Below are positions 17,018 to 24,658 of a stretch of 32,440 nucleotides of DNA, in pieces (positions within the stretch are counted from its first letter, which is position 1; each line of letters opens with the position of its first letter). The position numbers were made by a program, and so were the translations under genes. The notes beneath the pieces were generated by a model, which saw only the letters and a program-made list of their open reading frames with translations, did not search any database and was not told the origin of the DNA. Source of the DNA: Methylocystis sp. (GTDB lineage Bacteria; Pseudomonadota; Alphaproteobacteria; Rhizobiales; Beijerinckiaceae); the NCBI GenBank assembly GCA_023253795.1, contig JALRFG010000005.1, positions 1-32,440 of the forward strand, written 5' to 3'.

Positions 17018-17739
17018 GCGAAGCGCCGCGCATTTACGAGGTCGATCGGATCATTTGCCGACGGGTTGATTATACCTGGGCGTATGAACGCGATAACGCC
17101 GCCGCCATCCAACGCCACTGGGCGATGCGCCGTCGCGAAACGCCATCCATATACGATGGCCGCGTGTTGCTCGCCTGCCGCGTCGAAACAGACGAGGCCT
17201 GCAGCACGCTGCAGATGGATATGTTCGAGACCGGGTTTTCCGCCTTTCTGGCGTGGCGTGACGCCGGCTGGCCCGACCGCTCGGCGTTCAATTGTTTTTC
17301 GATGCCGGCGGTCCGTTCATCCGATGGCGGTTTTCTGGTCGGCGAAATGACCGCCGATCATTCCGTCGCCGGCGCGCTGTATTTTCCCTGCGGCACGCCG
17401 GACCCTTCCGATCTGGATGCGACGGACGGCGTCGATCTCCTCGGCAGCCTGATGCGTGAACTGGGCGAGGAAACCGGCCTCGACGCGAGCCGGGGCGCGC
17501 TGCGTCCTCGCTGGACGATTGTCGTCGATGGACAGCGGATCGCCTGCATTCGCACCATCGACTGGCCCGAGGACGCGGCCTCCCTTGTCACGGAGGCCCG
17601 CCGGCGGATCGCTGCGCAGAGCCGGCCCGAACTCGCCAATGTCCATATTTTCACGGAGTCGTCCGCGCTATCCGATCCCCGCCTGCCGCCGTATATGACG
17701 AGCTTTCTCAGCCGGGCCTTTCGCCGTGGCGAGGGATGA
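17014..17739 (+). CDS. Nudix-like hydrolase, coupled to PhzF gene
   Basis: The product is 241 residues. The core of the Nudix box is present, R148-E-L-G-E-E-T-G155-L, with the catalytic and metal-binding Glu residues. The upstream Gly and Glu of the standard box (G-x5-E-x7) are not found, so the motif is incomplete. Nudix enzymes cleave nucleoside diphosphates linked to another moiety. The N-terminal half (1-110) is a separate region with WDAGWPDRS-like composition and no recognised fold. The GTG start at 17014 overlaps the phzF stop (GTGA) and fits coupling; no nearby ATG suits. A GTG-started frame from 16984 would extend into phzF. The substrate is unknown. Confidence 0.8.
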   Translation: MSEAPRIYEVDRIICRRVDYTWAYERDNAAAIQRHWAMRRRETPSIYDGRVLLACRVETDEACSTLQMDMFETGFSAFLAWRDAGWPDRSAFNCFSMPAVRSSDGGFLVGEMTADHSVAGALYFPCGTPDPSDLDATDGVDLLGSLMRELGEETGLDASRGALRPRWTIVVDGQRIACIRTIDWPEDAASLVTEARRRIAAQSRPELANVHIFTESSALSDPRLPPYMTSFLSRAFRRGEG

Positions 17740-17771
17740 ATTTCTCGCCGTCGCCGTGTAGATTGTCGATC

Positions 17772-19583
17772 ATGACTCGTATGAACACTCCGGGGCCTGT
17801 CGAAGCGTCGGCCGGTCCGGTCGACGCGCGCGCCGCCCCCATCCTCGATGGGCTGGGCGGGCGCTCAATCGTTTTTGTCGGCATGATGGGCTCGGGGAAA
17901 AGCGCCATTGGCCATCGTCTGGCGGCGCGACTGGGCCTGCCGTTCGTCGACGCCGACGCCGAGATCGTCGCCGCCGCTGCGGGTCTGACCATCCCCGAGA
18001 TTTTCGCCCGATATGGCGAGAGCTATTTTCGAGACGGAGAGCGTCGCGTCATCATGCGGTTGCTCAATGGCGCGCAGACCGTTCTCGCCACTGGCGGCGG
18101 CGCCTTCATGGATCCGCGCACCCGCGCGCGCATCGCCGAGCAGGGCGTGTCCATCTGGCTCGACGCCGATTTTAAAACGCTGATGAAGCGCGTGCGACGC
18201 AAGAATGATCGTCCTCTGCTGCACACCGCCGATCCCGAGGCGACGCTGCGCCAGCTTCTGGATGTTCGCACGCCCGTGTATCGGCTGGCCGACATAAGGG
18301 TCGAGTCGCATGACACGCCGCAGGATGTCATGGTCGATGAAACAATGGACGCGCTGGTGCGCGGTCTCGCCGATCTGGATCAAACGCGTCGCGTGGCGCG
18401 GGAACAGGAATTCGCCAAAGTGATGTCGCATCTTCATCCGCATCGCGGGGCCATGGAAACAGACGCCGGTCATCGCGAAATCGTTCATGTCGCGCTGTCG
18501 GGCCGCGCCTATGACATTGTCATCGGCGCCAATCTTGTCACTGAAGCCGGCGCGCGCATTAAAGCGATTGCGCCGGGCGCAGCCTGCGCCATCGTGACGG
18601 ATGAAAATGTGGCGCGCCTACATTTGCCCGCGCTTCAGGAGAGTCTTTCCGCCGCCGGAATAAGACATTCGACCATCGTCGTTACGCCGGGTGAGGCGTC
18701 GAAGTCGCTGCTGGTGTTTGGCCGCGTTTGCGATGAGGTGCTTGCTGCGAAAATTGAGCGGCGCGATGTTGTTGTCGCCTTTGGTGGCGGCGTCGTCGGC
18801 GATCTTGCGGGCTATGTCGCCTCAAGCGTGCGACGCGGAACGCGCTTCATCCAGATACCGACCACGCTGCTGTCGCAGGTCGACTCTTCGGTGGGCGGAA
18901 AAACCGGGATCAATTCCGCCTATGGCAAGAATCTGATCGGCGCCTTTTATCAGCCGGCGCTGGTGCTGGCGGATGTCGATGTGCTGAAAACCCTGTCGCC
19001 GCGCGAATTCCGCGCCGGCTATGCGGAAGTCGTCAAATATGGCCTGATCGGCCACAAGCGTTTCTTCGAATGGCTTGAGGCTGACGCCGAAGCTGTTTTC
19101 AACAGTCGCGCCGAACAGATTTGCGCTGTCTCGGTGAGTTGCGAAAGCAAGGCGGCGATTGTCTCCCGCGATGAAACCGAGCAGGGCGATCGCGCCTTGC
19201 TCAATCTTGGCCACACTTTCGGCCATGCTTTCGAATTACTGGCGCGTTACGACGGCGCGCGACTGGTGCATGGCGAGGGCGTCGCCATCGGCATGGTTTG
19301 CGCGGCGCGTTTCTCGGCGCGTCTGGGTCTGTGTTCGACCGAGGACGCCGAGCGCGTGGAGAGTCATCTCGCCCGGGTCGGCCTGCCGACAAAAATCAGC
19401 GATATCCCAGATTGGCGTGACGATGCGCAGGCGATTTTGAACGCCATGTATCAGGACAAGACAGTCGAGGGCGGCGCGCTGACCTTCGTTCTGATGCGCG
19501 GCATTGGCGAGGCATTCGTCGCCAAGGGCGTGGATGCGCAGGATGTGCGCGCCTTTCTCGATGACGAACTGACGCGAAAGTAA
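17772..19583 (+). CDS. aroKB: Fused shikimate kinase / 3-dehydroquinate synthase (AroK-AroB)
   Basis: Two shikimate-pathway enzymes are in one 603-residue frame. AroK (about 25-200) phosphorylates shikimate, with P-loop G37-MMGSGKS and the family ATGGGAFMDP and RPLLHTADPE segments. AroB (about 235-603) makes 3-dehydroquinate from DAHP using NAD and Zn. It has GGGVVGDLAGY and QVDSSVGGKTGIN, with Zn ligands E419, H481 and H500. A linker of about 35 residues (195-228) joins them. The M228 codon at 18453 is preceded by GCGGGG, where a separate aroB start would sit, so an internal start could also make free AroB. The N-terminal start is uncertain: an ATG at 17736 overlaps the Nudix stop; 17772 lacks a strong ribosome binding site. 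I prefer 17772 because codon use upstream is poor. Confidence 0.9.
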   Translation: MTRMNTPGPVEASAGPVDARAAPILDGLGGRSIVFVGMMGSGKSAIGHRLAARLGLPFVDADAEIVAAAAGLTIPEIFARYGESYFRDGERRVIMRLLNGAQTVLATGGGAFMDPRTRARIAEQGVSIWLDADFKTLMKRVRRKNDRPLLHTADPEATLRQLLDVRTPVYRLADIRVESHDTPQDVMVDETMDALVRGLADLDQTRRVAREQEFAKVMSHLHPHRGAMETDAGHREIVHVALSGRAYDIVIGANLVTEAGARIKAIAPGAACAIVTDENVARLHLPALQESLSAAGIRHSTIVVTPGEASKSLLVFGRVCDEVLAAKIERRDVVVAFGGGVVGDLAGYVASSVRRGTRFIQIPTTLLSQVDSSVGGKTGINSAYGKNLIGAFYQPALVLADVDVLKTLSPREFRAGYAEVVKYGLIGHKRFFEWLEADAEAVFNSRAEQICAVSVSCESKAAIVSRDETEQGDRALLNLGHTFGHAFELLARYDGARLVHGEGVAIGMVCAARFSARLGLCSTEDAERVESHLARVGLPTKISDIPDWRDDAQAILNAMYQDKTVEGGALTFVLMRGIGEAFVAKGVDAQDVRAFLDDELTRK

Positions 19584-19588
19584 CCCAC

Positions 19589-20893
19589 ATGCATGGTCTT
19601 GGCGCGGGCGTTCAAGGTGGCGATTTATGGGTCGACCTCCTGATCGTCGTCCTGTGTATTCTCCTCTCGGCCTTCTTCGCCGGCTCTGAAACCGCGCTCA
19701 CTGCTGCGTCGCATGGGCGCATGCACACGCTGGAGAAAGAGGGGGATCGGCGCGCCGCCGCCGTCAATCGGCTGTTGCGTCAGCGTAACCGGATGATCGC
19801 CGCGCTCTTGCTGGGCAATACGCTGGTCACCATCGGCAGCTCCGCCTTTACGACGAGCGTGCTGAATTCGCTGGTTGGCGAAAATGGCGCCGTCTACGCC
19901 ACAATCATTATGACCGCGCTGTTGCTCGTGTTTGCGGAAGTGTTGCCCAAGACGCTCGCCATCAACTATCCCGACGCTATGTCGCTGCGTGTCGCGAAAA
20001 TCATCACGCCCTTCGTCTCGGTCTTTGGTCCTGTGCTTGCCGCAGTGGAGTTCATCGTGCGCACGGTGCTCAGCCTGGTGGGCGTCGACATCGGACATGG
20101 CCGGACGATCCTTTCGCCCTATGAGGAGCTGAAAGGCGCGGTCGACATCATGCACGAGGAGGGCAATGTCGAGCGTTCGGCGCGCGATATGTTCGGCGGC
20201 GTGCTGGATTTGCAGGTGCTGCATGTGGCCGATGTGATGATCCATCGCACCAAGATGCGGACCATCGACGCCGATCTGCCGCCAGTGCAGATCGTCCGCG
20301 AAGTTCTGTCGTCGCCGTTCACGCGCATGCCGCTCTGGCGCGAGCGCCCGGATAATTTTGTTGGCGTGCTGCATTCGAAGGATTTGCTGCGCGCGCTCGA
20401 CGCCGCCGGCGGCGACGCCTCGAAAATCGACATTGACGAAGTGATGTTTGCGCCCTGGTTCGTGCCGGAGGCGACGACGCTGGAGGATCAGCTTGAAGCG
20501 TTCCTCAAGCGCAAGACGCATTTTGCGCTGGTCGTCGATGAATATGGCGAGGTGATGGGCCTCGTCACGCTGGAAGATATTCTGGAGGAGATCGTCGGCG
20601 ATATTCGTGACGAACATGATCTCGCCGTGCAGGGCGTTCGGCCACAGCCGGATGGCTCGGTTTTGGTCGACGGCTCAGCGCCCGTGCGCGATCTCAATCG
20701 CGTGATGGCGTGGGATCTGCCCGACGAGGAGGCGACGACCATCGCCGGCCTGGTCATTCACGAGGCCGGCGCCATTCCGGAGGCCGGGCAAATCTTCACT
20801 TTTCACGGTTTCCGTTTTGAGGTGATGCGGCGTGTTCGCAATCGGATTACGGCGCTGAAAGTGACGCCGCAGGAGGCGACGACGGAAGATTAA
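19589..20893 (+). CDS. CNNM/CorC-type membrane protein with CBS pair (HlyC/CorC family)
   Basis: This family is linked to Mg2+/Co2+ transport or regulation. The 434-residue protein has a DUF21 (CNNM) transmembrane region (about 14-185) with SAFFAGSETALTA and FAEVLPKTLA motifs. A CBS domain pair (about 205-340) follows, with HSKDLLRAL, then VVDEYGEVMGLVTLEDILEEIVGDI, and a C-terminal CorC/HlyC domain (about 345-425) starting near DGSVLVDGS. The ATG at 19589 lies 5 bases after aroKB, so the two are co-transcribed; the aroB-CorC linkage is common in Rhizobiales. It ends 11 bases from the convergent histidine kinase gene. A role in ion homeostasis is inferred. Confidence 0.92.
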   Translation: MHGLGAGVQGGDLWVDLLIVVLCILLSAFFAGSETALTAASHGRMHTLEKEGDRRAAAVNRLLRQRNRMIAALLLGNTLVTIGSSAFTTSVLNSLVGENGAVYATIIMTALLLVFAEVLPKTLAINYPDAMSLRVAKIITPFVSVFGPVLAAVEFIVRTVLSLVGVDIGHGRTILSPYEELKGAVDIMHEEGNVERSARDMFGGVLDLQVLHVADVMIHRTKMRTIDADLPPVQIVREVLSSPFTRMPLWRERPDNFVGVLHSKDLLRALDAAGGDASKIDIDEVMFAPWFVPEATTLEDQLEAFLKRKTHFALVVDEYGEVMGLVTLEDILEEIVGDIRDEHDLAVQGVRPQPDGSVLVDGSAPVRDLNRVMAWDLPDEEATTIAGLVIHEAGAIPEAGQIFTFHGFRFEVMRRVRNRITALKVTPQEATTED

Positions 20894-20904
20894 CGCCCGT
20901 CTTT

Positions 20905-21894
20905 TTATATCTGCGCGGTGAGCGTCACGCGCAGACCTTCGCGTTCAAAAGCGAGATCGGCGTCGCCGCCGAACTGACGCGCCAGCACATTGCAGACCAG
21001 ATAATGTCCGGCGCCATTGGGGTGTGGCTGATCAATGTCCGGCCCGCCGTGCTCCGACCAGATCAACGTAAGCTGCGACTCCGAAGAGGGTTCGCGCCGC
21101 CAATCAATGTTGACGACGCCATTCTCGGTCGACAGCGCGCCATGTCTTTCAGCGTTGGAGAGCAGCTCATGCAGCGCCATGCCAAGAGCCAGCGCGACTT
21201 CGGAGCGTAGATCAGTATCTGGTCCGTCAAGCGCGATCCGATCGTTTGATTGACGGTCGAGAACGGTATGAATCAATTCGCGCAGCGGCGTGCGCGCCCA
21301 TGATTTACGCACCAGCAGCGTTGAGATGCGGCTGAGACATTGCACCCTTTCATTGAAGGAGTCGCGAAAGCAATCAAAATCCCGTGCCGTTCGGGCCGTG
21401 ATGTTGGCGACGCCCTGAATCATCGCCATGGCGTTATTCACACGATGATGCAGCTCAAGATCCATCACCCGGCCATGTTCGCGCGCCGCCTGGATTTCGT
21501 CCTGATCGGCGGCGATGCGGACGCGCTTTTCCTGAAGACGGCGATTGCTTTCCTCCAGATGACGCGCAATGGCGTCGATCTCCGCGACTCCGCTGGGGCG
21601 CCAGTTTAGGGCGGGATCGCCGTCAATTTGCGTCATGAAGGCGGCAAGGCGGCCCTGCGCGGCGCGCGCCTTGTTGTTGGCGACATAAAAAACGGCGGCC
21701 ATGCCGATTGATACGGCCAGCGCGCTGGCCAGCAGAAGCATTGTGAGGCTGCCGTTGTCGCCGGCGACGCCGGCAGATTCGCTCGCTCGCGCCAAAGGCG
21801 CGTCGACGAGCAGAGCGCTGGTTGCGAATACGATCAGGCCGACGGCGCCGCGTGCGGGCGCTCCGGACAAACCAGACAGATCGATCAAGCGCAA
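20905..21894 (-). CDS. HisKA_2/HWE-type sensor histidine kinase of the stress response locus
   Basis: This 329-residue kinase is encoded 37 bases downstream of ecfG. N-terminal helices lie about 15-33 and 49-71 with a short extracytoplasmic loop, so no large sensor domain is present. A coiled region (about 78-140) leads to the dimerisation box L148-HHRVNN with predicted phosphoacceptor H150. The ATP-binding domain includes ALHELLSNAERHGALS and GAGHYLVCNVLARQFGG. HWE/HisKA_2 kinases phosphorylate PhyR in the alphaproteobacterial general stress response, and the position next to ecfG-nepR supports this. The start is TTG at 21894 with GGAG 7 bases upstream; no ATG precedes residue 52. It could alternatively be a phosphatase of PhyR. 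Confidence 0.88.
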   Translation of the reverse strand: MRLIDLSGLSGAPARGAVGLIVFATSALLVDAPLARASESAGVAGDNGSLTMLLLASALAVSIGMAAVFYVANNKARAAQGRLAAFMTQIDGDPALNWRPSGVAEIDAIARHLEESNRRLQEKRVRIAADQDEIQAAREHGRVMDLELHHRVNNAMAMIQGVANITARTARDFDCFRDSFNERVQCLSRISTLLVRKSWARTPLRELIHTVLDRQSNDRIALDGPDTDLRSEVALALGMALHELLSNAERHGALSTENGVVNIDWRREPSSESQLTLIWSEHGGPDIDQPHPNGAGHYLVCNVLARQFGGDADLAFEREGLRVTLTAQI

Positions 21895-21931
21895 AAACAG
21901 GCTCCGTCGGTAATGAACGTCACTTAGATAT

Positions 21932-22477
21932 TTAGGTGGACGACGGATTTTTTCGATCCTCTCCCGGTCGATCCAGCATCGTGGAATCGTCGCCTGTCAG
22001 GCCCAGCAGCTCCGCTAGCCGGGCGCGGGCGCGGTTAAGCCGGCTTTTCACCGTGCCGACGGCGATATTGCAGATCTGCGCGGCTTCCTCGTAGGAGAGC
22101 TCGGTCACGCCGATCATCAGCAGGATTTCCCGCTGGTCTGCCGGGAGCAGGTTGATCGCCCGCTGCACGTCGCGCATGGCGACGGATGTCTCCTGTCCGC
22201 CGCCGACGGCGATCTGCCCGGCATGAATGTGGTCGTTGTCCTGCACCTCGCGCGAGAGCTTGCGATATTGATTGAAATAGGTGTTGCGCAGGATCGTCAC
22301 CAGCCAGGCGCGGAAATTTGTGCCGGTTTCAAAAGAATCGGCGTGTGACCAGGCCTTGACCAGCGTCTCCTGCACCAGATCGTCGGCGACGCTGGCGGAG
22401 CCCGAAAGCGACAGCGCGAAGGCGCGCAGATAGGGCATTTCCGCCACCATCATGTCTGTGAACGCCGCCTCGCTCAT
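21932..22477 (-). CDS. ecfG: ECF sigma factor EcfG (general stress response)
   Basis: EcfG directs RNA polymerase to stress genes with GGAAC-N16/17-cGTT promoters. The 181-residue protein has a sigma-2 region (about 10-75, with ADDLVQETLVKAW and the NFRAWLVTILRN stretch) and a sigma-4 region (about 105-160, with LPADQREILLMIGVTELSYEEAA and IAVGTVKSRLNRARARLAELL). It is the ECF15 type because it adjoins nepR and phyR. Its ATG overlaps the nepR stop (ATGA), so translation is coupled and anti-sigma precedes sigma. The C-terminal tail after residue 165 is short and polar. Autoregulation is likely from the promoter upstream of nepR. Confidence 0.96.
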   Translation of the reverse strand: MSEAAFTDMMVAEMPYLRAFALSLSGSASVADDLVQETLVKAWSHADSFETGTNFRAWLVTILRNTYFNQYRKLSREVQDNDHIHAGQIAVGGGQETSVAMRDVQRAINLLPADQREILLMIGVTELSYEEAAQICNIAVGTVKSRLNRARARLAELLGLTGDDSTMLDRPGEDRKNPSST

Positions 22478-22701
22478 TTTTTCTCGCGCTGTTTGGCCTC
22501 GAGGCGCGCGAGCAGGACAGCGAGTTTATCGGGGATGGGCTGCTGGACGAGATCGTCGCAGAAAGAACGGAAGACGCGGCCGAGCTGTTCCTGAACCCTG
22601 GGATCCAGCGAGGGGGATTCCTCCGCCGCCTCCAGAGCCTGTTCCGATATTGGGCGCTGTCGCCCGTCCGCTGGAGAATGCCCGTCCTTGCCCGCCGTCA
22701 T
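22474..22701 (-). CDS. nepR: Anti-sigma factor NepR
   Basis: NepR binds EcfG and keeps it inactive until phosphorylated PhyR takes NepR away. The 75-residue protein starts at the ATG at 22701 (GGAA 8 bases upstream) and shows the NepR core L40-GRVFRSFCDDLVQQPIPDKL near residues 40-60, preceded by a charged, disordered N-terminus. The frame is open further upstream to 22818, but those residues are unlike NepR and cover the promoter. It overlaps ecfG by 4 bases. The Cys in FRSFC is unusual compared with the typical Tyr/Leu at this region; its effect is unknown. Confidence 0.93.
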   Translation of the reverse strand: MTAGKDGHSPADGRQRPISEQALEAAEESPSLDPRVQEQLGRVFRSFCDDLVQQPIPDKLAVLLARLEAKQREKK

Positions 22702-22768
22702 GGAAAGTTCCGCTTCCTTCCAGAATTCATGAGGCGCGCGTCGTCGCCGGTTCGTCCGCTGATCTCTT

Positions 22769-22793
22769 AACCCGCGAGCCGGGTGAATGTTCC
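22769..22793 (-). promoter_or_regulatory. EcfG-type promoter driving nepR-ecfG
   Basis: On the minus strand GGAAC (22789-22793) is followed by a 16-base spacer and GGTT (22769-22772). The consensus is GGAAC-N16/17-cGTT, so only the first base of the -10 part differs. It lies about 70 bases upstream of the nepR start and points at nepR, as expected for autoregulation of the EcfG regulon. I found no such site pointing at phyR. Confidence 0.75.
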
Positions 22794-22905
22794 CTTCGGG
22801 GCCTAATTGGAGCCTCACGGGGGCGTTTTACGGCGGTTTCTTGCCGGAAGGTCCGCAAGTCACTAGATCTACAGATCAGTTTTATAACAGGCTACGGTTT
22901 TTGAC

Positions 22906-23694
22906 ATGAACATCTCCAGAGAGATTGCTCCCCATCTTCCCTATCTTCGGCGTTTCGCGCGTTCGCTCTGCGGCTCGCAAAAGAGCGGCGACGCCTATGT
23001 CGTCGCCACGCTGGAGGCGCTGATCGACGACACCAGCTCCTTCCCTGCGGGCGTGTCGCCAAAGGTTGGCCTCTACCAGCTGTTCATGACTTCATGGGGG
23101 TCGATTCCGCTCAATATCGAAGATGATCCCGAGGAAGACCTCTCGGCGGCGCAGCATAATGTCAGCGAGCTCACGCCGCGCTCGCGACAGGCTTTTCTGC
23201 TGCGGACAGTCGAGGGGTTTGCGCCCGAAGAGGTGGCGAATATTCTGTCGATCTCGCCGGCGGAGGTTGAGTCGCTGATCGCCGAAGCGGGCCGGGAGAT
23301 CGCCCAGCGTGTCGCGACCGATGTGTTGATCATCGAGGATGAAGGGCTGATCGCGCAGGATATCCAGTTTATTTGCGAAGATCTTGGCCATCGCGTGATC
23401 GGCGTCGCCCGCACCCATGGTGAAGCGCTGGAACTGGCGAAAACGCGCCGGCCCGGCCTCATCCTTGCGGATATCCAGCTCGCCGATGGCACATCCGGGC
23501 TCAATGCGGTGAATGATCTGCTGGCGCAGGCCGATTCGCCGGTGATTTTCATCACCGCCTTTCCGGAACGACTGCTCACAGGCGAACGTCCGGAGCCCGC
23601 CTTTCTGATCAGCAAGCCCTATCGGGTCGAGATGGTGAAAGCGACTATCAGTCAGGCGCTTTTCTTCGATAAAAAAGGCCGTCCCGCCTCCTGA
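22906..23694 (+). CDS. phyR: Response regulator PhyR (sigma-like anti-anti-sigma)
   Basis: PhyR has an EcfG-like N-terminal domain that, after phosphorylation, binds NepR and frees EcfG. The 262-residue protein has a sigma-like domain (about 1-130, with LRRFARSLCGSQKSGDAYV and LTPRSRQAFLLRTVEGFAPEEVA) and a receiver domain (about 137-255). The receiver has acidic pocket E144-D145, phosphoacceptor D189 (LILADIQLADG), T217 (FITAFPE) and K237 (ISKPY). The FATGUY-type pattern FITAFPERLL is visible. It is divergent from nepR-ecfG with a 204-base gap. A TATAAC at 22883-22888 could be its -10 element but no good -35 matches. The ribosome binding site is weak. Confidence 0.95.
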   Translation: MNISREIAPHLPYLRRFARSLCGSQKSGDAYVVATLEALIDDTSSFPAGVSPKVGLYQLFMTSWGSIPLNIEDDPEEDLSAAQHNVSELTPRSRQAFLLRTVEGFAPEEVANILSISPAEVESLIAEAGREIAQRVATDVLIIEDEGLIAQDIQFICEDLGHRVIGVARTHGEALELAKTRRPGLILADIQLADGTSGLNAVNDLLAQADSPVIFITAFPERLLTGERPEPAFLISKPYRVEMVKATISQALFFDKKGRPAS

Positions 23695-23714
23695 GCGCGA
23701 CGGCGGAGCGTTTC

Positions 23715-24629
23715 ATGTCCGGCTATTCTCTGATGATTCATGGCGGCGCCGGCGTGATCCGAAATCCGGAGCGTTTCGAGCCGTCTCTGCATCGCATCGT
23801 TTCGGCGGGCGCCGATCTGCTTGAGCGCGGCGGAACGGCGCGCGACGCCGTCAGCCTGTGCGTGACGCTGCTTGAGGACGATCCGCTTTACAACGCCGGC
23901 TTTGGTTCGGTGCTCAACGCCGATGGCGTCGCCGAATGCGACGCCGCGATCATGGACGGGCGCGATCTGTCGGCTGGCGCGGTTGCCGGCGTCGGGCGGA
24001 TCAAAAATCCGATCCTCGCCGCGCGGACGGTGATGGAGAACAGCGCGCATGTGTTTCTGATTGGCGCAGGGGCAGAGGCCTTCGCGCGGCGCAACAATGT
24101 CGAAATGGTCCCCGAAAGCTATTTCCAGACGCCCGAGCGCCTTGCCGATCTCGCCCGCGCGAAAGCCCGCAATGAGACGGCGCTGGATCACGTTGCGTCG
24201 CAGGGCGCGCCATCGGCGAAGAAGCTTGGCACAGTCGGCGCCGTCGCGCGCGATCGCGCCGGCAATCTCGCTGCAGCGACCTCGACGGGCGGCATGACCA
24301 ATAAACTACCGGGACGGGTTGGCGACTCGCCGGTGATCGGCGCCGGCGTATTCGCCGATAACGCCAGTTGCGCCGTTTCCTGCACCGGCGTCGGCGAACA
24401 TTTTCTGCGCACCTCGCTCGCCCGCACGGTTGGCTTCCTGATCGAGGATCTGGGGCTAGAGACGCAGGCCGCGACAGATGAAGCGATCCGTCGACTGGTC
24501 GAGAAAGTCAGCGGCGTCGGCGCGCTGATCGTGGTGGGTCGCGATGGCGTCTGCGCCCGCGCTCAAAGCACGCCGGGGTTGCTAACGGCCAGCGCGCGCG
24601 ACGGCGTGATTAACGTAAAGACCGCCTAA
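23715..24629 (+). CDS. iaaA: Isoaspartyl peptidase / type III asparaginase (Ntn-hydrolase)
   Basis: This enzyme cleaves isoaspartyl dipeptides and asparagine and is made as a self-cleaving precursor. The 304-residue protein has the alpha chain (about 1-172, with IHGGAGVI and DPLYNAGFGSVLN) and the autocleavage site before T173 in K-L-G-T-VGAVA. The beta chain has AAATSTGGMTNKLPGRVGDSPVIGAG and SCTGVGEHFLRT, as in plant-type L-asparaginases. The ATG at 23715 has GGAG 7 bases upstream. It lies 20 bases after phyR on the same strand, so it may be expressed with phyR. Isoaspartate accumulates with protein ageing and stress, which makes that pairing plausible but unproven. Convergent with pepP. 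Confidence 0.92.
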   Translation: MSGYSLMIHGGAGVIRNPERFEPSLHRIVSAGADLLERGGTARDAVSLCVTLLEDDPLYNAGFGSVLNADGVAECDAAIMDGRDLSAGAVAGVGRIKNPILAARTVMENSAHVFLIGAGAEAFARRNNVEMVPESYFQTPERLADLARAKARNETALDHVASQGAPSAKKLGTVGAVARDRAGNLAAATSTGGMTNKLPGRVGDSPVIGAGVFADNASCAVSCTGVGEHFLRTSLARTVGFLIEDLGLETQAATDEAIRRLVEKVSGVGALIVVGRDGVCARAQSTPGLLTASARDGVINVKTA

Positions 24630-24658
24630 GCGGCGCGTTTATTGCGGAGCGAACTCGG

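Noticed and set aside
17736..17771. Earlier ATG for the AroK-AroB protein overlapping the Nudix stop
   Set aside because: Possible, but GAGGG is directly against the ATG and the added codons look non-coding; kept only as an alternative.
22819..22905. EcfG promoter for phyR
   Set aside because: GGAAG at 22846-22850 has no cGTT at 16-17 bases downstream and GGAGC at 22809 has wrong spacing.
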